From: Thermorudis peleae | GTDB taxonomy: Bacteria > Chloroflexota > Chloroflexia > Thermomicrobiales > Thermomicrobiaceae | Length of the DNA stretch: 64,000 nucleotides | Reading direction: 5' to 3' | Assembly: GCF_000744775.1 (NCBI RefSeq) | Contig: NZ_JQMP01000003.1 | Coordinates: forward strand, 496,001 to 560,000 | Shown here: positions 8,798 to 16,004 of the stretch, piece after piece | Position numbering within the stretch: the stretch's first letter is position 1 | Layout: each line of letters opens with the position of its first letter | Program-made: the position numbers and the translations under genes | Notes under the pieces: model-generated | Database searches by the model: none | What the model was told of the DNA's origin: nothing | What the model saw: the letters and a program-made list of their open reading frames with translations, nothing else

Positions 8798-9625
8798 ATG
8801 GGGCTGCAGGTGCCAAGTAGCCGAGCACAGACCGAGGCGCACCAGCCGGCCATTGCCGTACGGGTACGGGACGTGCGCAAGGCATTCCGGACAGCCCAGC
8901 GAGTAGTCCAGGCCTTAGATGGGGTGAGCTTTGAGGTGCCAGCTGGGACCTTCCTCGTGATTGTCGGACCCAGTGGCGGAGGGAAGACAACCCTGTTGCG
9001 GATTCTGGCAGGGCTGGAGCGGCCGGATGCTGGAGAAGTCTGGTGGCAGCCCAGTGCAGATGGCTGGCCGCCGTTTGCGATGGTCTTTCAGGAACAGTCC
9101 GTGTTTCCCTGGATGACGGTAGAGGAGAACGTGGCCTATGGCCTGCGCCTGCGGCGGGTGCCGCCAGCGGAACGGCGACGGATTGCTGAACAGTGGATTC
9201 AGAAGGTGGGATTGCGCTCGTTCGAACACGCCTATCCGCATCAGCTTTCAGGAGGCATGAAGCAGCGGGTGAGCATCGCACGGGCGTTTGCGGTTGACCC
9301 AGCGGTGCTCTTGATGGATGAGCCGTTCTCGGCGTTGGATGAGCAGACGCGGACGATTCTCCAGCAGGAGGTCTCGACCCTTTGTGAAGAGCAGCGGAAG
9401 ACGGTGTTGTTTGTGACCCACAGCATCGATGAGGCGATTACTTTGGGCGATGCAGTGTTGATCCTGACACATCGACCAGGGAGGGTCAAGCAAATCCTGC
9501 CGATTCCGTTTGCGCGACCGCGGGATGTGGTGGGGGTGCGGGCGGACCCGCGTTATGGGGAGCTGTATGAAGCGATTTGGCAGCTCATTGCTGAGGAGGT
9601 CCGGCAGGGGCCGCGAGAGGAGTAG
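8798..9625 (+). CDS. ABC transporter ATP-binding protein, nitrate/sulfonate/taurine type (SsuB/TauB)
   Basis: Cytoplasmic ATPase, 275 aa. Walker A GPSGGGKTT, the Q-loop region VFQEQSVFPWMTVEENV, signature LSGGMKQR and Walker B LLMDEPFSALDEQT are all present and intact. ATG 8798 is chosen because AAGGAAGAGG stands just before it; the open frame from 8765 is longer. It is followed 3 bases later by its permease. The cognate binding-protein gene after the permease is broken, so the importer may be orphaned or may borrow a receptor. Confidence 0.88.
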   Translation: MGLQVPSSRAQTEAHQPAIAVRVRDVRKAFRTAQRVVQALDGVSFEVPAGTFLVIVGPSGGGKTTLLRILAGLERPDAGEVWWQPSADGWPPFAMVFQEQSVFPWMTVEENVAYGLRLRRVPPAERRRIAEQWIQKVGLRSFEHAYPHQLSGGMKQRVSIARAFAVDPAVLLMDEPFSALDEQTRTILQQEVSTLCEEQRKTVLFVTHSIDEAITLGDAVLILTHRPGRVKQILPIPFARPRDVVGVRADPRYGELYEAIWQLIAEEVRQGPREE

Positions 9626-9628
9626 ACC

Positions 9629-10459
9629 ATGGTGGAAGAAAGCGCGCGGCTAGAAGGCATGACAGTGCCCCAGCGGCGGGTGCGGCGGCCGCGGGCCGGA
9701 GCCAAGACGGAAGCGGCGGTGCAGATCCTGTCACCAATTGTGCTGCTCGTGCTCTGGGAGGTGGCAGCGCGGCTTGGTCTGGTCGATCAGCGGTTCTTTC
9801 CGGCGCCGACGGCGATTGTGCGAGCGTTCTGGGAGGCGGTAACGACGGGCGTGTTGCTCCATCACCTCAAAATTACGTTGTGGCGCGTGCTGCTGGGGAC
9901 TGTGCTTGGTGGAGGACCGGCGGTACTTCTGGGGCTGGCGATGGGGCTGTGGCGCTGGCTACGGCTGACGCTTGATCCGATCATTGCAGCAACCTACCCG
10001 TTGCCCAAGAGTGCGTTGTTCCCGCTTCTATTGCTGATCTTTGGTTTGGGTGAGGGATCCAAGGTGGCGATGGTGGCGATTGGCGTGTTCTATCTCGCGG
10101 TCACCAACGCTATGGAGGGGGTCTTGGCAATTAGCCCGGTTTACTTTGACGTGGCAGCGACTTTTGGTGCCAGCCGCTGGGATGTGATTCGGACAGTGGC
10201 CTTGCCAGGGGCACTGCCGTTAGTGCTGGCGGGGCTGCGACTGGGTGTGGGGACTGGGCTGATTTTAGGGGTGCTAGCGGAGATGTTGGGGGCGCGCGAT
10301 GGGCTTGGCTACCTCTTGTGGAGCGCCTGGCAGACGTTCTCGGTCTCGTCGCTGTATGCCACGTTGTTTGTGACAGCAGTATTGGGGTTTGTGAGCGTGC
10401 AGATTGTTGATCTGCTTCGCCGACTTTTGGTTCCCTGGCAGCAAACTGGGCGTCGCTAA
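9629..10459 (+). CDS. ABC transporter permease, SsuC/TauC type
   Basis: Inner-membrane permease of 276 aa with about six spans and the binding-protein-dependent transport signature around AATFGASRWDVIRTVALPGALP (EAA loop). A basic N-terminal stretch (QRRVRRPRAGAK) precedes the first span. GAGGAG just upstream marks ATG 9629. It is the partner of the preceding ATPase. Confidence 0.87.
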   Translation: MVEESARLEGMTVPQRRVRRPRAGAKTEAAVQILSPIVLLVLWEVAARLGLVDQRFFPAPTAIVRAFWEAVTTGVLLHHLKITLWRVLLGTVLGGGPAVLLGLAMGLWRWLRLTLDPIIAATYPLPKSALFPLLLLIFGLGEGSKVAMVAIGVFYLAVTNAMEGVLAISPVYFDVAATFGASRWDVIRTVALPGALPLVLAGLRLGVGTGLILGVLAEMLGARDGLGYLLWSAWQTFSVSSLYATLFVTAVLGFVSVQIVDLLRRLLVPWQQTGRR

Positions 10460-10516
10460 GGGAGATCCAGAGCAGACCGGTGCGCATTCGTTTGGTCGGC
10501 TTGTAGGGTGAGGAGG

Positions 10517-10678
10517 ATGACCATGCGGCCGATAACCCGGCGGCAGGTGCTCCGTGGCCTTTTGCTCGGTTTCGCTAGCGGGGGGACGAGTGAGCTTCTC
10601 GTGGTGTGCACAGGTGCTGCCGCTTCGATTTGCAAGGGGAAAGGTTTTCCTGGCGGAAACGATGCGTGTGATCGATAA
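10517..10678 (+). pseudogene. N-terminal remnant of an ABC substrate-binding protein
   Basis: After a strong AGGAGG (10,511-10,516) an ATG opens a 53-codon frame whose start, MTMRPITRRQVLRGLLLGF, is a Tat-type signal like that of the binding protein at 1044. The position after an SsuBC pair is where a binding-protein gene is expected. The frame then reads unrelated sequence and stops at 10,676-10,678, so the mature receptor is missing. Confidence 0.65.
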
Positions 10679-10787
10679 TCTCACTGCTTCGATTGAGGAT
10701 AAACAGCGCATTTATGAAGGGAATGCTCGTCGATTGTTGCGTTTGCGTTTGCCAAACGGAGAGGTGGAACGCAATGCCAATGCTTGA
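10620..10787 (+). pseudogene. C-terminal remnant of an amidohydrolase-2 family gene
   Basis: In a different frame from the signal remnant, the sequence ending at 10,787 encodes FLAETMRVIDNLTASIEDKQ and then RIYEGNARRLLRL. This matches the closing NA-R-LL helix typical of amidohydrolase-2 proteins. No start or barrel precedes it. Its stop overlaps the start of the tautomerase gene, as if they were once a coupled pair. Confidence 0.55.
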
Positions 10788-10995
10788 GGTGGTGGCAATG
10801 CGAGAGGAGCCGCTGTCGCTGGAGGCGAAGCGGGCGTTTGCTCGGACGGCGGTGGAGATTTTCCGCGAGGTTCTGGGGACGCCGCCCGGGCGATTGCAGC
10901 TCGCGTTTGTGCATCTGCGGCCGGAGGATAGTCTTGGGCTCCTTGCGGAGATGAATGAGGTGGATGAGGGCACGCAGGCGCAGTCAACGTCGTGA
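10774..10995 (+). CDS. 4-oxalocrotonate tautomerase-like protein
   Basis: 73-aa protein beginning MPMLEVVAMREEPLSLEAKR. Removal of Met would expose Pro1, the catalytic base of this superfamily, and the strand-helix pattern (LEV..., LSLEAKRAFARTAVEIFREVLGTPP, LQLAFVHL) fits. Tautomerases act after extradiol cleavage and hydrolysis, in line with the genes at 1-8640. It overlaps the amidohydrolase remnant by 14 bases. Confidence 0.65.
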   Translation: MPMLEVVAMREEPLSLEAKRAFARTAVEIFREVLGTPPGRLQLAFVHLRPEDSLGLLAEMNEVDEGTQAQSTS

Positions 10996-11463
10996 GGGGC
11001 AGCACTGCGCACGGGCGGCGTGGAGCCGGTGGTGGCGCAGGCGCGGTTCTGACAGACTTTCGGCTGCTCGCTTCATCATGTTCCCAATTGCTGCGTGATA
11101 AGCAAGCGATCACTTGTTGAGCGGGAAACGCTGTGCGTGCGGCAGCGTCGGCGGGGCAGGGTTGCCCGCTGTGGTGGTGGGTGGGAATGGTGCGCAGTGA
11201 AGCGGCGCGTGGTCTTGCCTGGAGTCGATCCTGCGATAGCGGGAGGGTGCATGGACGCCGCTCACGGGGCGGCTCGCCGGCAACACGGTGTGGCGATGGG
11301 CTGCTTGACCGATGTTGATGGGGCGCCGCCGCTGATGTACGCGGGTTAGCGCGGTTGAGGCTGCGTTGAGGGGACAAGCGTAGTAGAGATCAGCGGAACG
11401 AGTTGGGGTGTTTGGCGGCCGCGTGGCAAGCAGTGGGGAGGGGAAACACCGGCGGATCAGGGG
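10996..11463. other. Gene-poor GC-rich stretch
   Basis: About 470 bases between the tautomerase gene and the promoter of the ArsR-type regulator. Open frames on both strands are compositionally biased (R, P, S, A-rich) and show no domain or convincing ribosome site. It may be further decayed sequence from the catabolic island. Confidence 0.5.
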
Positions 11464-11492
11464 TTGACAGCGTGAGGGTTTTCGGTTATGCT
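11464..11492 (+). promoter_or_regulatory. Sigma-70-type promoter for the ArsR-type regulator
   Basis: TTGACA at 11,464-11,469 and TATGCT at 11,487-11,492 with a 17-base spacer. Predicted start of transcription is near 11,499, about 30 bases before ATG 11,530. The same -35/-10 pair and spacing occurs at 17,296-17,324. Confidence 0.7.
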
Positions 11493-11529
11493 GATATCGT
11501 CATAGCGAGGGAGGCCCGGCCAGGGCAGG

Positions 11530-12606
11530 ATGGGCGAGCTACTGGTGGGCCGGCCGGCGCTCAAACTCGATGTTGCGGTGTCCGTGCCGCTCGATCTGAC
11601 GTCGGTGATTTCCTTAGTCTTTCGGGCTACCGACCCGCGCCGGTTTGATCGCTGGCTGGTCGAGACGAGACAAGCACTTGGAGCGACGTGGGAGCACGAT
11701 CTCGATACCTTGCTCGGGTTTTCGGGGCGGCTGCTCTACTACATTGAAGAGCTGTTGATGTCGTTTGATCCGTTCCGGCCCGAGCGGCTCGCCGCCAGTT
11801 TTGATGACTATCTGGCTCATCTGCGGTCCCTGCCCGCGTGGGCCTACCGAAGCATGGCGATTCAGGCGATGCTGCGGGTGCATCAGGACCGTGGTGTCCT
11901 GGAGGCACCGCCGGACACGGATGATGCAGCTGCCTGGCGGGCGTTCTTTGAGCCCGGCATCACGCGCGCCGATTTAGATGAGGTCGTCGCGCTGGTGCGT
12001 GCACCTGAACAACTCAAGGAGCGGACGATTCGCTTACTTGAGCGCTTCTGGGTGGAGCGCTATGCGGCGGAGTTCGCCCGGGTTCTGCCGGTTATGAAGC
12101 GCGCAGTGCGGCAGGCGAAGGCGACGACCTATTCAAGCGTCGCAGTTGCCTTCGAGGAGCTGAGTGGCCATCGTCTGCCGGAGGAAGTGCAGCTGGCGCT
12201 GCCGCGTGTCGAGCGGGTGACGTTTTGTCCATCTTATCATCTTGGTAATTTCGTGCAGTTCATCCTGTACCCGCCTGAGCTGATCCTCTACTTTAACTGC
12301 CAGCGCACGAGTGCTGCGACGCAACCGGCTGAAGGCTCGGTGATTTCACCTGATCTCTTGCCCGGACTCCGCGCGCTCGCTGATGGAACACGCTTGCGGA
12401 TTATCGAGTTGTTGCGTGGTGGCGAGCGCTACGCCCAGGAGATCGTTGGCCAGTTGGGCATCAGCCAGTCAGCGGTTTCGCGACATCTGGCGATGCTTGA
12501 AGCGGCTGGTATTGTGACTGTCCGGCCGGCCAACGGGATGAAATACTACGCGATCAACGTCCAGCGGCTTCGGCAGATTGCCGAGGAGCTGGAACAGATC
12601 GGCTAG
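11530..12606 (+). CDS. ArsR-type winged-helix regulator with large N-terminal domain (DUF5937-like)
   Basis: 358 aa. The last 90 residues form an ArsR/SmtB-like winged helix (LADGTRLRIIELLRGGERYA then IVGQLGISQSAVSRHLAMLE), ending in a wing (NGMKYYAIN). The first 260 residues are an uncharacterised alpha-rich domain of the type found in large Chloroflexota/Actinobacteria ArsR proteins. No Cys-rich metal site is evident. ATG 11,530 lies downstream of a good promoter, with AGGG close upstream. Target and inducer are unknown; the nearby catabolic island is a candidate. Confidence 0.8.
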   Translation: MGELLVGRPALKLDVAVSVPLDLTSVISLVFRATDPRRFDRWLVETRQALGATWEHDLDTLLGFSGRLLYYIEELLMSFDPFRPERLAASFDDYLAHLRSLPAWAYRSMAIQAMLRVHQDRGVLEAPPDTDDAAAWRAFFEPGITRADLDEVVALVRAPEQLKERTIRLLERFWVERYAAEFARVLPVMKRAVRQAKATTYSSVAVAFEELSGHRLPEEVQLALPRVERVTFCPSYHLGNFVQFILYPPELILYFNCQRTSAATQPAEGSVISPDLLPGLRALADGTRLRIIELLRGGERYAQEIVGQLGISQSAVSRHLAMLEAAGIVTVRPANGMKYYAINVQRLRQIAEELEQIG

Positions 12607-12639
12607 CGGTCGTACTGCGACCGTGCGACAATATAGTGC

Positions 12640-12863
12640 GTGTCTGAGGGTCAGCCGCTTCCGGCCGAGGACTGCCACCTGATCCCGCCGTTGGATCAGG
12701 CCCGGCATCACCTCTTTCGACCCCTCAGTGGCTCTGCATGGCAGAGCTACTCCTCCTTGACCCTCACCCCGCCAGGTCGGTTCGGCCACGGTCTGGCGCG
12801 GCCCACCCCCTGGTGGCTGCCCCTCGGACAGCAGAAGGGCCAGGCTCCATGCCTGGCCTTTTT
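12640..12863 (+). ncRNA. Candidate structured non-coding RNA, about 220 nt
   Basis: A TATAGT -10-like box at 12,632-12,637 (weak -35) would start an RNA near 12,644. P1 then pairs TGAGGGTCA (12,645-12,653) with TGACCCTCA (12,758-12,766), 9 perfect pairs, closing a junction. Inside are GCCG-CTTC-CGGC (12,654-12,665), an extended hairpin (GAGG/CCTC, TGCC/GGCA and CCTGATCC/GGATCAGG, 12,667-12,714) and an 11-bp hairpin (12,727-12,737 with 12,741-12,751). Beyond P1 lie CGCCAGG/TCTGGCG (12,770-12,776 with 12,792-12,798) and CCACC/GGTGG, then an intrinsic terminator. No known family is recognised. It could also be a structured 3' UTR of the regulator gene. Confidence 0.5.
12838..12863 (+). terminator. 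Intrinsic terminator
   Basis: GGCCAGGC (12,838-12,845), loop TCCAT, GCCTGGCC (12,851-12,858), then TTTTT. It would end the ncRNA candidate and/or transcripts of the ArsR-type gene before the convergent cupin gene. Confidence 0.85.
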
Positions 12864-12897
12864 GCTTTGCTTGGGTCTGATGCCGCGTGCTGGCCGG

Positions 12898-13542
12898 TCA
12901 CTGTGCTGAATCACGGTCGCATGGCTGGTTACTATAGCCTGATCGGAACGGGGTGACCGTGCCACGGTCAGGATCGTAGCGATGACGCCAGACGCAGCCA
13001 GTGTCGTTGCCGAGGAGGTGGATCGAGACCGACGGTTCAGCCGAGATGGTGGTCACGCGGTGGATATCTTCTTCGGGCGGCAAGAGGGGATAGCACTCGC
13101 CAGGATTGATTTGGCGCTCGCGGATGCGCTGCAGTTGTGCGTGGCCAGCGTCAGGGTCGCCTTCGACAAGTGCAAACACGTCCTCGCGCTGTTGTCCTCG
13201 GTAGAGGCCAACGATGCCCCAGGCCAGGTGATCATGCACGGGCGTGCTGGCACCGGGCGGGACGACCAGGGAGAAGAGGCTCAGGCTGCCATCGCCGGCA
13301 CGGAAGAGGAGGTACTGGCCGATGCCGTTTCCCATGCCACTTGTCATATCGGGCTGCGCGAAGGCGTCGGGGAGCCAGCCTTCCTGACGGAGCAGGGCTT
13401 GGAATGCTGGAAGGAGGCGCGCGACGCGTTGTGCGGGATCAGGCTCTTGCGCAATGATCTTGCGCGCTTCGGCGATGAGCTCACGCACGGCGAAGGCATC
13501 GACAAACCATTGATCGTCAGGATGGGATGCGAACCAGGTCAT
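12898..13542 (-). CDS. Cysteine dioxygenase-like cupin protein
   Basis: 214-aa single-domain cupin of the thiol dioxygenase family. The metal-binding HxH is visible in TPVHDHLAWGIVGLYRG (about residues 101-117), and a third His candidate in EEDIHRV. Such enzymes oxidise cysteine or related thiols to sulfinates with Fe(II), so a role in thiol catabolism is likely but the substrate is open. AAAGGAG lies about 9 bases before ATG 13,542. A promoter, paired palindromes and a terminator-like leader hairpin lie upstream. Confidence 0.75.
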   Translation of the reverse strand: MTWFASHPDDQWFVDAFAVRELIAEARKIIAQEPDPAQRVARLLPAFQALLRQEGWLPDAFAQPDMTSGMGNGIGQYLLFRAGDGSLSLFSLVVPPGASTPVHDHLAWGIVGLYRGQQREDVFALVEGDPDAGHAQLQRIRERQINPGECYPLLPPEEDIHRVTTISAEPSVSIHLLGNDTGCVWRHRYDPDRGTVTPFRSGYSNQPCDRDSAQ

Positions 13543-13673
13543 TCCATGCTCCTTTCTGATGCATGTGCCCTTGGTAATTCAGTATGCGCGATTCGTGTGG
13601 GATTGCGGCATGGCATTCATCGCACGGGAATACCAGCCTCGGCAATGGAACGGCGTTCGCTCAACAAAGGGGC

Positions 13674-13694
13674 GGGGCCGTCGATGACGGCCCC
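13674..13694 (-). terminator. Terminator-like hairpin in the leader of the CDO-like gene
   Basis: Arms GGGGCCGTC (13,674-13,682) and GACGGCCCC (13,686-13,694) give 9 perfect pairs with a 3-base loop. On the minus strand it is followed by GCCCCTTTGTTG, a weak T-tract. It lies about 80 bases after the predicted transcription start and 130 before ATG 13,542, a position suited to attenuation. Confidence 0.5.
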
Positions 13695-13756
13695 GGGTAC
13701 AGGGAGGGAGGGAGTTGTATTCCTGCGGAGCGGGTTGCGCACTTCCGCGTCCTTGG

Positions 13757-13792
13757 TGTACGTACAGCTCGTACGCTTCTATTGTACGTACA
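13757..13792. promoter_or_regulatory. Two identical TGTACGTACA palindromes (candidate operator)
   Basis: Perfect 10-bp palindromes at 13,757-13,766 and 13,783-13,792, 26 bp apart start to start. The second overlaps the -10 box of the minus-strand promoter and the first falls just after the predicted start, as expected for a repressor site. Confidence 0.6.
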
Positions 13793-13809
13793 CTCTACGC
13801 TGGTGTCAA
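13781..13809 (-). promoter_or_regulatory. Sigma-70-type promoter for the CDO-like gene
   Basis: On the minus strand, TTGACA (13,809-13,804) and TACAAT (13,786-13,781) are separated by 17 bases. Predicted transcription start is near 13,774, giving a leader of about 230 nt before the gene at 13,542. Confidence 0.65.
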
Positions 13810-14055
13810 GTGCTCGCCGCTCCGCTCTCCGGGGTGCTGTGTGGCGTTGACACTGAGATCGAAGTAACCTGAGGCGAGGCTTCAACACGGCTATCGTCTT
13901 GCTGCCTCGTCCGCCATTGTGCTTTCGGCGGAACATCCTTGCGTCGCGAGCTGACAACGGGTACGCTTGCGAGACGGCTCTCGTCCAGAACGAGATCTAC
14001 GGTGCAGTCGGATTCGGTGCCGTGTTCATGTCGTGTACCTTGATGAGGGGGCATC

Positions 14056-14550
14056 ATGCGAGCAGGGGAAGCGTTTGGTTTCCCCAAGACCTACCTTGTC
14101 GCCGGAGAAGATGCCTTTGGGGCGGTGTGGGGCTTAGGGGTGAGCAGGATTGCGTTCAAAGTCTTGCCCAAAGGGCCGGATGATCCACTCGTGATCGAAA
14201 ACATCTTCCATCAACGGGGCGGGCCCGGGCGGCACGTGCATGACCAGCAGGATGAATGGTTCTATGCGCTCGAAGGCGAGTTCCTCGTTGAGGTTGGGAC
14301 TACGCAGTATGTGCTGCGTGCCGGCGACGCGCTGTTGGCGCCGCGCAACGTCCCGCATGTTTGGGGATACGTTGGGCATGGCCAACAAGGACGGATCCTG
14401 ATTGCCTTCTTGCCAGCGGGCCGCATGGTCGAATTCTTCCGGGAGGTTACCCGATATAACGCGATGCCACCGCAAGATCCAGAACTGTGGCGCGCCTATG
14501 GCATGGAACTGCTTGGGCCACCGCTGGCACTAGAGGACGCCGAACTCTAG
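14056..14550 (+). CDS. Cupin-2 domain protein
   Basis: 164 aa with one cupin barrel. Motif 1 is GPGRHVHDQQDEWFYALEGEF, with HxH and the conserved E and G, and motif 2 lies around AGDALLAPRNVPHVWGY. This indicates a metal-binding site and a small-molecule-binding or isomerase/oxygenase role that cannot be named. GAGGGGGC precedes ATG 14,056. Confidence 0.75.
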   Translation: MRAGEAFGFPKTYLVAGEDAFGAVWGLGVSRIAFKVLPKGPDDPLVIENIFHQRGGPGRHVHDQQDEWFYALEGEFLVEVGTTQYVLRAGDALLAPRNVPHVWGYVGHGQQGRILIAFLPAGRMVEFFREVTRYNAMPPQDPELWRAYGMELLGPPLALEDAEL

Positions 14551-14641
14551 CGTATCGAAGGTAATCGGGGCGAGCATCCTGGACATCACCTGCGTTCTTG
14601 TGGCACCTCTGGAGTCGTCGATCGTGAAAGGGGAGTTGACA

Positions 14642-15550
14642 ATGAAGATTCCGACGCTCGTGCCATGTCTCTGGCTGACACAGAATGCCCGGCAAGCGGC
14701 TGAGTTTTACTGTGCGCATTTCCCTGAGTCGTCTATCCGCTACGCGGCTCGTATTCCTGTGCCTGCTGCAGAGGCGATGGACGTGGCCGCCTTTACGCTA
14801 GCTGGTCAGCCGTTTGTGGCTATGAGCGCTGGGCCATTTCAGGCGAACCCGTCGCTCTCGTTTTTTGTGCACTTTGACCCCTCGCGAGATGAGCACGCAC
14901 GTGAGCATCTCGATGCCCTCTGGGAGGTGCTTTGTGATGGGGGACAGGTCCTCATGCCACTTGGTGAACAGTCTTTTAGCCAACGCTATGGCTGGGTACA
15001 GGATCGCTATGGCGTCTCGTGGCAGCTGATCCTCAGCAACCCGAGGGGTGAGCCGCGGCCCGTGATCGTGCCGTGCTTGTTCTTCACGGGGGCGGTGCGG
15101 GGTAAAGCCGAAGAAGCAGGCGAGTTTTATCGTTCCGTGTTTCCTGGTTCTTGCCCGGGTCAGCTCTTTCACTATCCAGCGGGCAGCGCCAACCAGAGCG
15201 AAGGAATGGTGATGTATTCCGATTTCCGTTTAGGCGAGACCTGGGTTGTTGCCATGGACGGCGGACCTGATCGCCATTTCAGTTTCAACGAGGCGATCTC
15301 GTTGATGATCGAATGTGAGACGCAGGAAGAGATCGACTTCTATTGGGAACGGCTCTCGGCGGTGCCTGAGGCTGAAGCCTGCGGGTGGTGCAAGGATCGC
15401 TATGGCATTTCCTGGCAAATCGTCCCTCGGCTGATCCACGACGTTTTTGCCAGTGGTGATCTGGAGCGTATCACGCGCCACATGGAAGCTGTCTTGACGA
15501 TGAAGAAGCTAGATCTTGCTGCGCTGCAGCGTGCGGTGGGTCAGGCATAA
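14642..15550 (+). CDS. Tandem VOC/PhnB-like protein (3-demethylubiquinone-9 3-methyltransferase domain family)
   Basis: 302 aa with two repeated halves (about 1-140 and 145-290). Each starts with a PCLWLT/PCLFFTG strand, contains AEFYxxxFP and ends DRYGVSWQL or DRYGISWQI. Despite the historical Pfam name, proteins of this type are usually VOC-fold proteins of unknown activity. ATG 14,642 is preferred because AAAGGGGAG precedes it and the domain starts there; the longer open frame begins at 14,600. Confidence 0.78.
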   Translation: MKIPTLVPCLWLTQNARQAAEFYCAHFPESSIRYAARIPVPAAEAMDVAAFTLAGQPFVAMSAGPFQANPSLSFFVHFDPSRDEHAREHLDALWEVLCDGGQVLMPLGEQSFSQRYGWVQDRYGVSWQLILSNPRGEPRPVIVPCLFFTGAVRGKAEEAGEFYRSVFPGSCPGQLFHYPAGSANQSEGMVMYSDFRLGETWVVAMDGGPDRHFSFNEAISLMIECETQEEIDFYWERLSAVPEAEACGWCKDRYGISWQIVPRLIHDVFASGDLERITRHMEAVLTMKKLDLAALQRAVGQA

Positions 15551-15755
15551 CGGCCTGGGTGGATCTGCGCGAGATCGCCGACGTTGCAGTCAGCCGGGCA
15601 AACGAGCCGGTTTGGCGCTCGTTGGTGTCGCGCTTGTAGATAGGTGACATAATCCAGTCGCCCACGCTCGTAACGCCGCAGGGGGTGACCATTGGCCGAA
15701 CAGCTTGGCCGGCCGCTGAACGCTACGGTTCTCCCTACTGGGTGAACGCCGAGAG

Positions 15756-16004
15756 CTAGGGGTGAACGAGCCGGAACAATGGCCCTCGGCTCGGATCCCA
15801 GCCCTGCAGTTCGACGGTTGCGCCAATGGCAAGGTCGCCGTGTTCCCAGTTCAGGACGCGGCCCAGGAGCCGTTGGCCACCATCAAGCTCGATGATGGCA
15901 AGGGCATAGGGGGCCTCGGCAGCAAAGGACGCTGGTGGAACACGAATGATCGTGTAACTCACGACGTGACCAAGGGTTCCGGGTTGGATGGTATATGTGG
16001 TCAT
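15756..16004 (-). CDS. DUF35-type OB-fold protein lacking the zinc ribbon
   Basis: 82 aa resembling the C-terminal OB half of DUF35 acyl-CoA-associated proteins: GTLGHVVSYTIIRVPPASF, then APYALAIIELDGGQRLLGRV. The rubredoxin-like CxxC zinc ribbon that normally precedes it is absent, and there is no room for one because the ATG overlaps the stop of the thiolase gene. The thiolase-DUF35 pair is a common complex in archaea and Chloroflexota. Confidence 0.7.
   Translation of the reverse strand: MTTYTIQPGTLGHVVSYTIIRVPPASFAAEAPYALAIIELDGGQRLLGRVLNWEHGDLAIGATVELQGWDPSRGPLFRLVHP

Larger units (their letters stand above)
13543..14055. other. Divergent intergenic region
   Basis: About 510 bases between the CDO-like gene (minus) and the cupin gene (plus). 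It contains the promoter, palindromes and leader hairpin listed separately. The stretch 13,810-14,043 shows no convincing gene or additional signal. Confidence 0.5.

Noticed and set aside
10712-11377. 221-codon minus-strand open frame
   Set aside because: Pro/Ser/Arg-rich shadow overlapping the tautomerase gene, no domain.
12640-12838. SRP RNA or 6S RNA at the structured RNA locus
   Set aside because: The SRP GGAAG/AGCAG helix-8 core and the 6S long-hairpin layout are both absent; multiple independent hairpins are seen instead.
13543-13760. T-box leader for the CDO-like gene
   Set aside because: The terminator-like hairpin is present but the T-box GGGTGGNACCGCG core and specifier stem are absent.
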